A stretch of DNA of 64,000 nucleotides from Fervidobacterium sp. (GTDB taxonomy: Bacteria > Thermotogota > Thermotogae > Thermotogales > Fervidobacteriaceae). The position numbers and the translations under genes were made by a program. The notes under the pieces are model-generated. The model was given only the letters and a program-made list of their open reading frames with translations, was not told the DNA's origin and searched no databases. This document shows, piece after piece, positions 1-8,889 of the stretch (position 1 is its first letter; every line of letters begins with the position of its first letter). The DNA lies in contig JANZZV010000004.1 of NCBI GenBank assembly GCA_026419195.1, positions 62,001 through 126,000 of the forward strand. Direction: 5' to 3'.

Positions 1-357
1 AATTAGAACAAAGAGTGCTGCAACAGGAATAAGTACAGTTAATATTATCTTAAGCACGTTGGAAGAAAATAACAACGCAACTTTTGCTCCTAAGTACGAA
101 CCAAGTATTGCACCTATAACAGATGGTACTGCGACACTGTAAACAATCGCTTTATTTTTAGCATATCTGAGTGTGCTAAATATTGTACCAATAGTTGAGG
201 AAAGCTTGTTTGTTCCAAGGGCATAATGACTGGACACACCTATGAACAAATAAGCCGGGAGTGAGATTAAACCCCCACCACCAGCTATTGAATCAACTAA
301 TCCTGCAAGAAAAACAAGGGGAAAAAGTATTAATTTATCAACTGTTGAAAAAAACAA
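1..357 (-). CDS. TauE/SafE family membrane transporter, partial (C-terminus outside window)
   Basis: This is the N-terminal part of a TauE/SafE (former DUF81) permease, a family that moves sulfite, sulfonates or other small anions across the cytoplasmic membrane. The family signature is visible close to the start: a hydrophobic segment followed by AGLVDSIAGGGGLISLPAY and then ALGTNK. About 119 residues lie inside the window and the reading frame runs off the left edge. A TTG at 357 has GGGAG eight bases upstream; an in-frame GTG at 366 sits on top of that ribosome binding site and is less likely. Its substrate cannot be told from the sequence. A role in exporting a sulfonate product of the neighbouring cluster is possible, but it is on the other strand and separated by a metal transporter, so this is only a thought. 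Confidence 0.85.
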   Translation of the reverse strand, partial: MFFSTVDKLILFPLVFLAGLVDSIAGGGGLISLPAYLFIGVSSHYALGTNKLSSTIGTIFSTLRYAKNKAIVYSVAVPSVIGAILGSYLGAKVALLFSSNVLKIILTVLIPVAALFVLI

Positions 358-464
358 TTTACTCACTCCCACTTTTTCTGTTTAAAAAAATGTTATAAAA
401 AAAGTCTTTGCGCCAAGACTTCAAAAAAATAAGTTTTAAAAACTTGAAACATTAATAAGAGCCA

Positions 465-1286
465 TTAAACAACTATATTGAAAACCGTTTTGAGCAACCA
501 ACCGATGATGTACGCAACGAATGCTGATAGACCGCCTATCATTAGCATTTCAAAACCACCAACGAACCACTTCACACCTGTAACGATTTGTCTCAAAGCT
601 CCAACCACAAAAAGTGTTATCCCAGTAATGATACAAGAGATGAGAAATTGATTCTGAGCCAAAAAGTACCATTGTGAAGCAAATACATATGCAATCAAAG
701 GCATAAAGCCAGCAATTATAAAGGAAAAGAACGTAACTAGAGCACTCTTAAGAGGAGATGTATCATCTTCGAAAAGTCCGAGTTCTTCATGAAGCATTGT
801 TTCAATCCATAAGTCTTTGTTGCTCGTTATTGCATCAACTAAGTTGTTTAATTTCTCGCCACTTAATCCCTTTCTTTTGTATATCTCTCTAATTTCGTAC
901 CTTTCTGCCTCAGGCATATTTTCAATTTCCCATTGTTCTCTCTCTTTCTCTGCTTTTATGTAGTCCTTCTGTGATTTTTCAGAGAGGTAATCTCCTATGG
1001 CCATCGATATACCATCAGCAAAAAGATTCGCGAGTCCAACAATAAGGGCAACCTTCGGACTCAGATTTGCCCCAGCTACTCCAGAGATTGCTGCAAAAGT
1101 CGTAACTATACCATCACTTGCTCCATACACTGCTTGCCCAATGTATTTACCTTGCTCGGTCTTGTGCCAAGGTTCTTTTCCTATTTCTTCCGAAGAATGC
1201 AACATTTTGTGAGTTTCTAAGTCGCCGTTCAAATATGCCTCCCTCGCCCTTTGTACTCTTGTTTTGTCTCTTAGTAATCTAAGCAT
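465..1286 (-). CDS. VIT1/CCC1 family iron/manganese transporter
   Basis: A 273-residue membrane protein of the VIT/CCC1 family, which moves Fe2+ or Mn2+ out of the cytoplasm. The N-terminal hydrophobic stretch carries the family pattern YGASDGIVTTFAAISGVAGA and then GLANLFADGISMAIGDYLSEKS. It is followed by a charged, Glu-rich cytoplasmic segment (about residues 105-165), as in metal-binding domains of the family, and three more hydrophobic segments. The ATG at 1286 is chosen because AAAGGGGG lies seven bases upstream; an in-frame TTG at 1304 lies upstream of that site. A TGT-TATAAT extended -10 lies just upstream, so this gene is probably transcribed alone and divergently from the sugar cluster. 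Confidence 0.88.
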   Translation of the reverse strand: MLRLLRDKTRVQRAREAYLNGDLETHKMLHSSEEIGKEPWHKTEQGKYIGQAVYGASDGIVTTFAAISGVAGANLSPKVALIVGLANLFADGISMAIGDYLSEKSQKDYIKAEKEREQWEIENMPEAERYEIREIYKRKGLSGEKLNNLVDAITSNKDLWIETMLHEELGLFEDDTSPLKSALVTFFSFIIAGFMPLIAYVFASQWYFLAQNQFLISCIITGITLFVVGALRQIVTGVKWFVGGFEMLMIGGLSAFVAYIIGWLLKTVFNIVV

Positions 1287-1308
1287 AATAATGCCCCCTT
1301 TCAAATTT

Positions 1309-1317
1309 ATTATAACA
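1309..1317 (-). promoter_or_regulatory. Extended -10 promoter for the VIT-family gene
   Basis: On the minus strand the sequence TGTTATAAT (TGn plus TATAAT) lies 23 to 31 bases upstream of the ATG at 1286. No good -35 hexamer is seen at 17 bases, which is normal for extended -10 promoters. Confidence 0.5.
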
Positions 1318-1525
1318 CAATTAATTCGTCTTTCGTATTATTGTTATTAGTTTTTTTACGGTTTAAACGTTGCTTTTACACTGCAGAGTATACATTCCAT
1401 TCAAAAATTAAAGTAAAAGAACAATATCCTTAGAAAAATTAATCTAAAAGTTATTTGTTTATTGTTTTGATAGGTTTTCAGATTTTGGCAGATTTCATTA
1501 CAAGTTGCCTGATGTGTTTAAATTA

Positions 1526-1539
1526 TGATAACGTTACCA
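1526..1539. promoter_or_regulatory. Candidate LacI-family operator upstream of the sugar operon
   Basis: TGATAACGTTACCA is a nearly perfect palindrome with the central CG and TG...CA ends typical of LacI/PurR/CcpA operators. It overlaps a possible -10 (TATGAT, 1524-1529) about 50 bases upstream of the first gene of the operon, which ends with a LacI-family repressor gene. Autologous repression of the whole operon, relieved by the substrate or an intermediate, is the natural inference. Confidence 0.55.
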
Positions 1540-1578
1540 CATACTGTGGTGACGAGATCATTTTAAGGAGGGAGTATT

Positions 1579-2859
1579 ATGAAGAAATGGTTTTTTCTAC
1601 TGGCTCTGCTTTTAGTGGGAAGTATTCTGATAGGCGCGCCATACAATGCTACTATCAAAGTCCTTGCTTGGGATGATGCATTGACTCAAGCTTTGAAAGA
1701 GGGGCTGCCTGAATTTGAAAAAGCCACCGGAATAAAGGTTATATTGGAGCTTGTTCCATCTGGTACTTTGCTACAAAAAATAGGTGTAAGTGTATCTCCA
1801 AACAAAACCGATTATGATCTTGTCACAATCGATGAGCCTTTTATTCCTGCACTCGCACATCTTATGACTCCATTCAACGAATGGGGTAGTGGTAAAGTGT
1901 TTAAAAGGCCGAATTTGAATATCTTTGCTCCAAATGCCTTTGAAGCTGCACAATGGATGGGAGTTTTTGTTGGAATGCCTGTTAACGCAAATGTTTATAT
2001 ATGGATTACAAGAAAAGATTTGATAAATGATCCAAAAAACAGAAACGATTTCAAAGCAAAGTATGGTTACGAATTAGGTATACCAAAAACATTCAAAGAG
2101 TTAAGAGATATGGCAGAATTTTTTGCATCAAGAGGTGTCTACGGCTTTGCGCCTTTCACAAAGCAAACGGAAGGTTCAACAGCAGAAGCGATTTTTATGT
2201 TTGAATCTTTTGGTACAAAACCTCTTGACATAGTTAACAACAGAGTAATTGTTGCGCTCGATGATAAAAAGGCGATTGAAGCTATTAATTTTTATAAGGA
2301 ATTACTCAAGTTCGCACCTCCGGGTGCACTTGACATGGGACATTCAGAAAGAATTGCGGCGTTTAACCAAGGAAAAGTCTTTACAATGTTCCAATGGCCC
2401 GCACTCGTTCCACAACATGAAGACCCAAATTCTTCGCTGGTTGCCGGCAAAATTGCATATTCGGCCCCACCAGCTGGACCAGCAAAGGCTGCTGCAATAA
2501 GAGGGTGTTGGGTTTTAGCTATGCCGAATGCTTCTACGAACAAAGCAGCTGCCGTTGAATTTGCATATTGGTGGGCATCACTTGAAACAGGGCAAAAACT
2601 TATACCCAAAGGATTCATGCCAGCGAGAAGTGATTTGTTGTTGAATCCAAACCTTAACAAAGACAGACCATGGTTCAAAGCAATTTTCGATTCTATGAAA
2701 AGCGCAGTTGCAAGACCAAGGTTTGTCAAATATCCTGAAGCTTCTCAAATTATCAGGAATTATTGGCTTGCTGCTATATCTGACAAGATGAAACCAGAAG
2801 ATGCCGTAAAGAAAATGAAGGAGGAATTAAATGAACTTCTCAAAGCCAGCGGGTATTGA
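1579..2859 (+). CDS. Sugar ABC transporter, extracellular substrate-binding protein
   Basis: A 426-residue family 1 extracellular solute-binding protein. The first 20 or so residues (MKKWFFLLALLLVGSILIGA) form a signal peptide, so the mature protein works outside the inner membrane and hands sugars to the two permeases encoded next. The fold is indicated by the NATIKVLAWDDALTQALKEGLPEFEKATGIKV-type beginning, reported here only in part: a beta strand followed by the F-x-K-x-T-G-I-K-V motif. GGAGGGAGT lies just upstream of the ATG. It is the first gene of the long operon and lies directly behind the LacI-type operator. In known sulfoquinovose importers the equivalent protein binds sulfoquinovosyl glycerol; here the ligand is inferred only from context. 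Confidence 0.9.
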   Translation: MKKWFFLLALLLVGSILIGAPYNATIKVLAWDDALTQALKEGLPEFEKATGIKVILELVPSGTLLQKIGVSVSPNKTDYDLVTIDEPFIPALAHLMTPFNEWGSGKVFKRPNLNIFAPNAFEAAQWMGVFVGMPVNANVYIWITRKDLINDPKNRNDFKAKYGYELGIPKTFKELRDMAEFFASRGVYGFAPFTKQTEGSTAEAIFMFESFGTKPLDIVNNRVIVALDDKKAIEAINFYKELLKFAPPGALDMGHSERIAAFNQGKVFTMFQWPALVPQHEDPNSSLVAGKIAYSAPPAGPAKAAAIRGCWVLAMPNASTNKAAAVEFAYWWASLETGQKLIPKGFMPARSDLLLNPNLNKDRPWFKAIFDSMKSAVARPRFVKYPEASQIIRNYWLAAISDKMKPEDAVKKMKEELNELLKASGY

Positions 2860-3745
2860 TCGAAAAATAAGAACAAGGGGCGTCAGCCCCTTTTGGCTTT
2901 TTGTGTTTCCTGCTTTAATTGTTGTTTTGGCAGTACTTGTTTATCCTATGATGTATGCTGTTTACATGTCTGGTTACGAGTGGAATTTGTTCGATAAAGT
3001 AAACCGAAAGATAGTTTTTTTCAACAACTATTTAAAGCTTTTTAGCGATTACGAATTTCTTCATTCTCTCTGGCTTCAATTAGGATTTATTGTCATAGCA
3101 TTACCAATAGAGACCGTTATAGGTTTTTTCGTAGCATTATTGCTTAACAGAGAAGGAAAGTTTTATTCCATTGCTCGTTCTTTATTACTTCTACCAGTTT
3201 TTATCTTACCAGTTATCTCAGGACTAACGTGGCGTATGATGCTACAACCAGAATATGGAATGGTAAGTTTCATTTTAGAAAAGCTCGGCTTTGGTGTTAA
3301 AGCGTGGCTTGCAGAACCTAGATTTGCCTATGGAATGGTAATCATCCAGGATGTGTGGCGAATGTGGCCTTTTATGTTCATGTTCATATACGCTGGACTT
3401 TCTGGATTACCAAAAGAATACTTAGAAGCCGCTGAAATAGATGGAGCTGGCTTTTGGACAAAGGTATTCAAGATAATAATACCTTATTTGAGATCAACAA
3501 TTGCCACCGGTTTCTTATTAAGACTTATAGATGCTCTTAGGATATTTTCAGAAGTCTACGTAATGACAGGTGGTGGTCCTGGAAACGCGACTCTTTTGCT
3601 TTCACTATACATAAACAAACAAGCTTTTGAATTTTTCAATATTGGATACGCTGCTACAATGGGGGTATTTTTGTTAATAATTGCACTTGGTATAGCTTTC
3701 TTTGTGGTGCAAGGAAATATACAATTTGAGGGTGAAAGAGGATGA
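2831..3745 (+). CDS. Sugar ABC transporter permease (MalF-like)
   Basis: A 304-residue inner-membrane permease of the carbohydrate CUT1 type with about six transmembrane segments. The coupling motif for the ATPase, an EAA loop, is seen at EYLEAAEIDGAGFWTKVFKI around residue 200. The start at 2831 overlaps the end of the binding-protein gene by 29 bases and is supported by AAGGAGG six bases upstream. No ATPase gene is present in the operon, so the importer probably borrows a shared MsmX/UgpC-type ATPase encoded elsewhere, which is common for this transporter class. Confidence 0.92.
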   Translation: MNFSKPAGIDRKIRTRGVSPFWLFVFPALIVVLAVLVYPMMYAVYMSGYEWNLFDKVNRKIVFFNNYLKLFSDYEFLHSLWLQLGFIVIALPIETVIGFFVALLLNREGKFYSIARSLLLLPVFILPVISGLTWRMMLQPEYGMVSFILEKLGFGVKAWLAEPRFAYGMVIIQDVWRMWPFMFMFIYAGLSGLPKEYLEAAEIDGAGFWTKVFKIIIPYLRSTIATGFLLRLIDALRIFSEVYVMTGGGPGNATLLLSLYINKQAFEFFNIGYAATMGVFLLIIALGIAFFVVQGNIQFEGERG

Positions 3746-4563
3746 AAAAAAGGAAATTAATCTCCGTACTTGTAGTGATAACAACTTTGTTGATACTTGC
3801 CGCAGAGCTAATGCCTATAATCGTGGTTGTTACAAGTAGTTTTAAGAGAGATATCGATATATGGGCGCGTAGTCCTTTCTATTTCAAACCAACGATTGTT
3901 AGTTATAAGACAGTGCTTTCAAATAAAGATTTTATCATAAGTTTGAAAAATAGCTTACTTGTTGCAAGTCTTTCGACTTTTTTTTCAATTATCATTGGTT
4001 CAATGGCTTCTTACGGTATAACAAGATACTCTTCAAAATTTAAAGAGTTTATAGCTTATAGTTTTCTTGTTTTTAGAATGATTCCGCAAATTTCTCTTGT
4101 TATACCGTTATTTGTTATGTTCACAACCTTAGGCTTGAAAGACACAATAACTGGTGTGACGATTGCTCATATCAGCTTCAACTTGCCTTACGTAATATGG
4201 CTTTTGTTACCTTTCTTTGCAGCAATACCAAAAGATTACGAGGAGGCAGCAAGAATAGACGGTGCTACAGAGTCTGGTGTGTTTTGGAAAATTTTTCTCC
4301 CATTAGTGGCACCTGGGCTTGTAGTTGCTTCTATATTTGCATTCTTGATGTCGTGGAATGAATTTTTGTACGCCCTAATATTGTCATCTGTAAAGGCTCG
4401 AACAGCTCCGGTCGCAGTTAATGGCTTGCTTGGGCAGTATGCTCCAAAATGGGGACAATTGTCAGCAGCTGGTACTATAATGTTAATACCTGTCTTTATA
4501 ATCACTTTAACATTACAAAGGTACATAATCAAAGGGTTAGCTGCAGGGGGGATTAAGGGATGA
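3742..4563 (+). CDS. Sugar ABC transporter permease (MalG-like)
   Basis: A 273-residue partner permease of the MalG type. It has an N-terminal transmembrane segment, then PFYFKPT and Y-x-x-x-L, as in MalG proteins, and an EAA loop at DYEEAARIDGATESGVFWKI about residue 165. It overlaps the previous gene by an ATGA junction, showing translational coupling. Together with the preceding two genes it forms a carbohydrate importer whose ATPase is not encoded nearby. Confidence 0.92.
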   Translation: MKKRKLISVLVVITTLLILAAELMPIIVVVTSSFKRDIDIWARSPFYFKPTIVSYKTVLSNKDFIISLKNSLLVASLSTFFSIIIGSMASYGITRYSSKFKEFIAYSFLVFRMIPQISLVIPLFVMFTTLGLKDTITGVTIAHISFNLPYVIWLLLPFFAAIPKDYEEAARIDGATESGVFWKIFLPLVAPGLVVASIFAFLMSWNEFLYALILSSVKARTAPVAVNGLLGQYAPKWGQLSAAGTIMLIPVFIITLTLQRYIIKGLAAGGIKG

Positions 4564-5981
4564 AAGATTTTGAAAAGACATCAGAAAAGATACCGTTTAT
4601 TACGAAATTTTTCTTTGGTTTTGGTGATGTGTATGGTGGAGGAGTATTTAATATCATAAACTTCTTTTACGCAATCTTTTTGACAGATGTTGTTAAAATA
4701 CCACCTCAGTACGCTTCTATAATTTTTCTTGTTGGGAAAATATGGGATGCTGTAACAGACCCAATAATGGGCTATATTAGCGATAGAACAAAGACACGTT
4801 TCGGAAGAAGACGTCCGTATTTTTTGGCAGGTGTACCTTTTATATTTCTTTCGTTTGTGATGGTATGGTATCCTGTGAGCTTTGAAAGCATTTTCGCAAG
4901 GTTTTTATATGCATTTTTCGCTTACATCTTCTTAAATACCGTCGTTACGATGGTATTAATACCTTACACGGCTATGAGTGCCGAGATAACGTTGGATTAC
5001 AATGAAAGAACAGCCATAAATTCTATAAGATTAGTTTTCTCATTAATTTCTTCTTTACTTTGCGCAGTACTACCAATGATGATAGTGAAAGCGGTAGGAG
5101 ATGTTAAGAAAGGTTACTTGTTGATGTCTGTCATATTTGGTTTATTTTTTGCCTTACCATATCTTGGAGTTTTTGCATTTACAAAGGAACAAAACTTTAA
5201 GCCAGCCACCACAAAGTTGAGCTTTAAAGAGTTGATCTTGGAGCCTTTAAAAATACGTACCTTTAGACTATATCTTGCAATGTTTCTCTTTGCTTATCTT
5301 TCTATTGACACTGTCTCTGTAATATTTCCTTATTATATGAAATATTACATAGGTAAACCGTTTTTTGTATCAGCAGTACTCGGGGTTCTGCTGGTTACCG
5401 AAATAATATTTGTACCTGTTTATGCATACATTGCACAAAAGATAAGTAAGAATTTTGCATATATAGTAGGTGCCTTTATCTGGGCAATTGGTGGTATTCT
5501 AACACTTGTTATGAGACCAGAATGGTCTAACAACATATTGCTCATTTTTGCTGCTATTATAGGTGCTGGGGTTTCAGCAGTTGCCGTTATGCCCCACACA
5601 ATCCTTGGTGATGTAACTGATGTTGGTGAATTGAAATTTAACGAGCGAAGAGAAGGCACAATAAGTTCTATGGCTACTTTTCTTAGAAAGGTAGCCTCAG
5701 CTGTTGTCCAAGCATTGATACTGTTGATCTTAGGTGTGGTGGGGTACATAAATCCAAAAGGTAACGAGATCCCTGTACAACCAAACTCTGTTATTAATAC
5801 GATAAGATCAATCCTTGCTTTTGGTCCTATTGTTTTGTTAACATTTGGAGTTATTGCTGCCATACGCTACCCTTTGAAGCCAAAAATACATGAGGAACTT
5901 AAAAAACTGTTGAAACAAAAAAGAGAAATTGGGAAGACAGATGAAGAAAGATTAGAACAGCTAAGAAAGGAATTGATATAG
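4560..5981 (+). CDS. GPH-family sugar:cation symporter (MFS, YihO/YihP-like)
   Basis: A 473-residue, 12-helix transporter of the glycoside-pentoside-hexuronide:cation symporter family. The signature DPIMGYISDRTKTRFGRRRP is present around residue 73 and FGDVYGGGVFN near the N-terminus. It overlaps the MalG-like gene by ATGA. This family includes the E. coli sulfoquinovose-cluster transporters YihO and YihP, which fits the proposed role of importing sulfoquinovose or its glyceryl glycoside. Melibiose- or xyloside-type sugars are also possible substrates. Its presence beside an ABC importer means the cluster encodes two sugar uptake systems, or one importer and one exporter. Confidence 0.88.
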   Translation: MKDFEKTSEKIPFITKFFFGFGDVYGGGVFNIINFFYAIFLTDVVKIPPQYASIIFLVGKIWDAVTDPIMGYISDRTKTRFGRRRPYFLAGVPFIFLSFVMVWYPVSFESIFARFLYAFFAYIFLNTVVTMVLIPYTAMSAEITLDYNERTAINSIRLVFSLISSLLCAVLPMMIVKAVGDVKKGYLLMSVIFGLFFALPYLGVFAFTKEQNFKPATTKLSFKELILEPLKIRTFRLYLAMFLFAYLSIDTVSVIFPYYMKYYIGKPFFVSAVLGVLLVTEIIFVPVYAYIAQKISKNFAYIVGAFIWAIGGILTLVMRPEWSNNILLIFAAIIGAGVSAVAVMPHTILGDVTDVGELKFNERREGTISSMATFLRKVASAVVQALILLILGVVGYINPKGNEIPVQPNSVINTIRSILAFGPIVLLTFGVIAAIRYPLKPKIHEELKKLLKQKREIGKTDEERLEQLRKELI

Positions 5982-5984
5982 CTG

Positions 5985-6869
5985 ATGCATTTTAGCCTAT
6001 TAATTCTTGTAATCATTTGGGGAAGCTACTACATATCAAACAAAATCGCACTAAAAACATTCTCTGTTACTTTTGCTGGAATCTTTATACGCCTTGCTGT
6101 ATTTGTAATAATGTTAATTTATATGTATCTTAGAAAGGAATTAAAAAGTCTTTTTAAGCTTGAGTATGTTTTTCCAAGACTTGTCATAATTGGATTACTT
6201 GGTTTTTTACTTGACTACACAGCTTTTATGGGATTCAAATATTCTACAGCCTCTAAGGGTGCCATCTTACTCAGATCTGACGTGTTGTTTTCAACTCTCG
6301 TAAGCATTGCGTTTGGTCAAAAAGTTACTTTACTTGAATTGATAATAGTTATATTGATGCTTTTTGGTGTCTTTCTTGTTTCAGAGCAGTCTATTAATCA
6401 ATTGAGTTTTGTGTATAGTGATATTTTCTTTTTGCTTAGTGCGTTGTTTATATCACTTAATGCGTTTGTCATACGCAGTGTACAAACTGATAAGAAAAAT
6501 CCTACTTCAGATAATGTGATAGCATTTTACAACAACTTCTTTACATTTTTATTCTTTATACTATTCTTAGGTAAGAACTTTCAACTATCTGAATTCTTGG
6601 AAATTAAGCTTGACCCTTCGTTCCTTGGATTGTTATTTGCAAGTATATTCCAGTTTTTAATTTATGTTTTCTACTATCATTGCCTGAGAAGATATCCTGT
6701 TTGGCTTGTTAGAAGTATTTTATTGCTTATGCCTGTTTATGTTTCACTGTTTTCATTTCTCTTTTTGAAAGAGAAATTAACCTTTCTTCAAATTATTGGT
6801 ATGGTGATCATCCTTAGTTGTGCGTTTGTGCTTACAAACATTTTATATAAAGATGAGGTGAAAAAATGA
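5985..6869 (+). CDS. EamA/DMT family transporter
   Basis: A 294-residue membrane protein with about ten transmembrane helices in two EamA repeats, typical of drug/metabolite exporters. It follows the symporter gene by three bases and overlaps the alcohol dehydrogenase gene by ATGA, so it belongs to the operon. In sulfoglycolytic clusters an exporter must remove the terminal sulfonate; this gene is the best candidate in this operon for exporting isethionate. That assignment rests on context only. Confidence 0.8.
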   Translation: MHFSLLILVIIWGSYYISNKIALKTFSVTFAGIFIRLAVFVIMLIYMYLRKELKSLFKLEYVFPRLVIIGLLGFLLDYTAFMGFKYSTASKGAILLRSDVLFSTLVSIAFGQKVTLLELIIVILMLFGVFLVSEQSINQLSFVYSDIFFLLSALFISLNAFVIRSVQTDKKNPTSDNVIAFYNNFFTFLFFILFLGKNFQLSEFLEIKLDPSFLGLLFASIFQFLIYVFYYHCLRRYPVWLVRSILLLMPVYVSLFSFLFLKEKLTFLQIIGMVIILSCAFVLTNILYKDEVKK

Positions 6870-7966
6870 CAGAATATCCAGCTTTTCAAATTTTTAATCC
6901 TGTGAAAGTTATTTATGGAGTTGGAAAGATAAACGTTTTGGAAAGTATGGCTTACAAGAAACCACTTTTCATCTGTGACCCAGTTGTAGAAAAGCTGGGT
7001 GTTATTGAAAAGATCGAGAAAGCGTTCAGCAAATTTTTTGTGTTTAACGAGGTTGAACCTAATCCGTCATGCGAGCTTATTAACAAAATAGTCGGACTTT
7101 ACAAACACGAAAGCATCGACTGTGTGATTGGTATAGGTGGTGGTAGCTCACTAGACACAGCAAAAGCTGTGAGCTCACTTTTGAAAAGTGGTGGTGACAT
7201 AACAGACTATCTCTTGGGTTCGGATAAGTTTTCTTCACGTACAAATTTAGTGCTCATTCCGACAACAGCAGGTACTGGAAGCGAAGTTACTAACGTTGGA
7301 GTGTACACATACCAAGGTCTAAAAAAGCCCATGACAAGTGATACGTTTTGGGCGGATGTCTCAATTGTTGATCCCGAGTTAACGTATTCAATGCCGGTAA
7401 GGGTTACTGTCTCTACAGGTCTTGATGCCCTTACTCACGCGCTTGAAAGTTATTGGGCAAAAAGTTCCCAACCCTACACAGAAGGACTGGCTCTTGCATC
7501 ACTTAAGATGATCTTGGAAAATCTAAAAAACTCAATAAACAGTGACAAGACGGCCAGAAATAATATGGCTTTAGCTGCAACAATCGCAGGTATTGCCTTT
7601 AGTCAGACACGTACAACTGCCGCACACGCTATCAGTTTTCCTCTTACTAGCTTTTACGGGATAGAACATGGCGTTGCCGTTGCTCTCACGTTACCAAAGC
7701 TGATTCATTGGACTTATCCGTATATCAAGAGTAAAATGGATGCTTTGCTAAGATATTTACAATTGAATAGTATTGAAACTTTTTCTGAAACAATCGAAAA
7801 ACTGATGATAGTTGCAGGAATTTCAACAAGACTTAGAGACTATGGAGTCAGACAAGAAGATATCGAAAAAATAGCAAAGGTTTCTATGGAAGCAAATATT
7901 ATCAAATTGACCCCGGGTGATATTACCTACGAGGACGTAGTTATGATTTTGGAAGAAATATACTGA
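6866..7966 (+). CDS. Iron-dependent alcohol dehydrogenase; candidate sulfoacetaldehyde reductase
   Basis: A 366-residue type III (iron-containing) alcohol dehydrogenase. The NAD-binding motif GIGGGSSLDTAKA lies at residues 89-101 and TTAGTGSE at 133-140. The four metal ligands of the family are all present: Asp187, His191, His254 and His268. GAGGTG precedes the ATG. In the sulfo-transketolase pathway as described for a Clostridium strain, an NADH-dependent reductase (SqwF, as I recall) turns sulfoacetaldehyde into isethionate and reoxidises NADH; this gene is the obvious counterpart. A reductase for another short aldehyde released by transketolase would also fit the gene order. Confidence 0.87.
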   Translation: MTEYPAFQIFNPVKVIYGVGKINVLESMAYKKPLFICDPVVEKLGVIEKIEKAFSKFFVFNEVEPNPSCELINKIVGLYKHESIDCVIGIGGGSSLDTAKAVSSLLKSGGDITDYLLGSDKFSSRTNLVLIPTTAGTGSEVTNVGVYTYQGLKKPMTSDTFWADVSIVDPELTYSMPVRVTVSTGLDALTHALESYWAKSSQPYTEGLALASLKMILENLKNSINSDKTARNNMALAATIAGIAFSQTRTTAAHAISFPLTSFYGIEHGVAVALTLPKLIHWTYPYIKSKMDALLRYLQLNSIETFSETIEKLMIVAGISTRLRDYGVRQEDIEKIAKVSMEANIIKLTPGDITYEDVVMILEEIY

Positions 7967-8046
7967 CTAGTTGTTAAGTTGTGAACAAAATTTGGAAACT
8001 GAAATTGAAATCTGACAAACTTGGGAGTTGGAAAGGAGGATTCATC

Positions 8047-8889
8047 TTGAATCTTACACATGAAGAGATTAAATTTTTGAAAAAGAAAGCTACTCTTATT
8101 AGAATGATAACCATTGAAATGATCGGAAAACTCGGAGTTGGTCATATTGGCGGCTCACTGTCTATAGCAGAAGTACTTGCAGTCTTATATTATAAAGTCA
8201 TGAGAATCGATCCGAAAAATCCAAAGTGGGAGGATAGAGACAGGTTTGTTTTGTCAAAAGGACATGCTGGTCCTGCTTTATACAGTGTGCTTGCCGACCT
8301 TGGTTATTTTCCGTACGGATGGATAGACACTCTCAACAAGCCAAACACTAACTTACCGAGCCACTGCGATCGTTTAAAGACTCCGGGTATCGATATGACT
8401 GCCGGTTCACTTGGTCAAGGGCTTTCTGCCGCTGTCGGAATGGCACTTGGAGGAAAGATAATGAAAAAAGATTTTTATGTCTATGCAGTTATTGGTGACG
8501 GAGAGTCTCAGGAAGGTCAGATATGGGAGGCTGCAATGTTCGCAGCTCATAGTAAATTAAATAATTTAATAGCTTTTACAGATTACAATAAGATGCAAAT
8601 AGATGGTTATATACACGAAATAAATAACTTAGAACCGTTGGTTGATAAATGGCGTGCATTTAATTGGAATGTCATGGAAATAGATGGACACAATGTTGAG
8701 GAAATCTACAACGCAATAATGAACGGTAAAGAGCAAAAAGATAAACCAACGATGATAATACTTCACACGATAAAGGGACGAGGGGCATATTTTGCCGAAG
8801 GAAAGATCACATGTCATAATATGCCGATAAAAGAAGAGGAATGGAAAACAGCTGTTGAAATGTTAAGAAAGGAACGTGATGAAATATGA
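8047..8889 (+). CDS. Transketolase, N-terminal (TPP pyrophosphate-binding) subunit
   Basis: A 280-residue N-terminal subunit of a split transketolase. Motifs seen are GHIGGSLS near residue 33, SKGHAGPALYS, the GSLGQGLS loop, and the TPP/metal motif GDGESQEGQIWEA followed by N in DYNKMQIDG. The start is set at the TTG at 8047 because AAAGGAGG lies seven bases upstream; reading back to the GTG at 7981 would add 22 residues that overlie this ribosome binding site. It overlaps the C-terminal subunit gene by ATGA. The general pentose phosphate transketolase is probably encoded elsewhere, so this pair is likely dedicated to the cluster's substrate (SqwG-like in the proposed pathway). Confidence 0.92.
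   Translation: MNLTHEEIKFLKKKATLIRMITIEMIGKLGVGHIGGSLSIAEVLAVLYYKVMRIDPKNPKWEDRDRFVLSKGHAGPALYSVLADLGYFPYGWIDTLNKPNTNLPSHCDRLKTPGIDMTAGSLGQGLSAAVGMALGGKIMKKDFYVYAVIGDGESQEGQIWEAAMFAAHSKLNNLIAFTDYNKMQIDGYIHEINNLEPLVDKWRAFNWNVMEIDGHNVEEIYNAIMNGKEQKDKPTMIILHTIKGRGAYFAEGKITCHNMPIKEEEWKTAVEMLRKERDEI

Noticed and set aside
1505-1529. A textbook -35/-10 promoter TTGCCT with TATGAT before the sugar operon
   Set aside because: The spacing is only 13 bases. A promoter is surely near, but this exact pair cannot be claimed.
2292-2729. A 145-codon minus-strand open frame inside the substrate-binding protein gene
   Set aside because: Wholly inside a convincing gene with signal peptide and good start; no start signal of its own.
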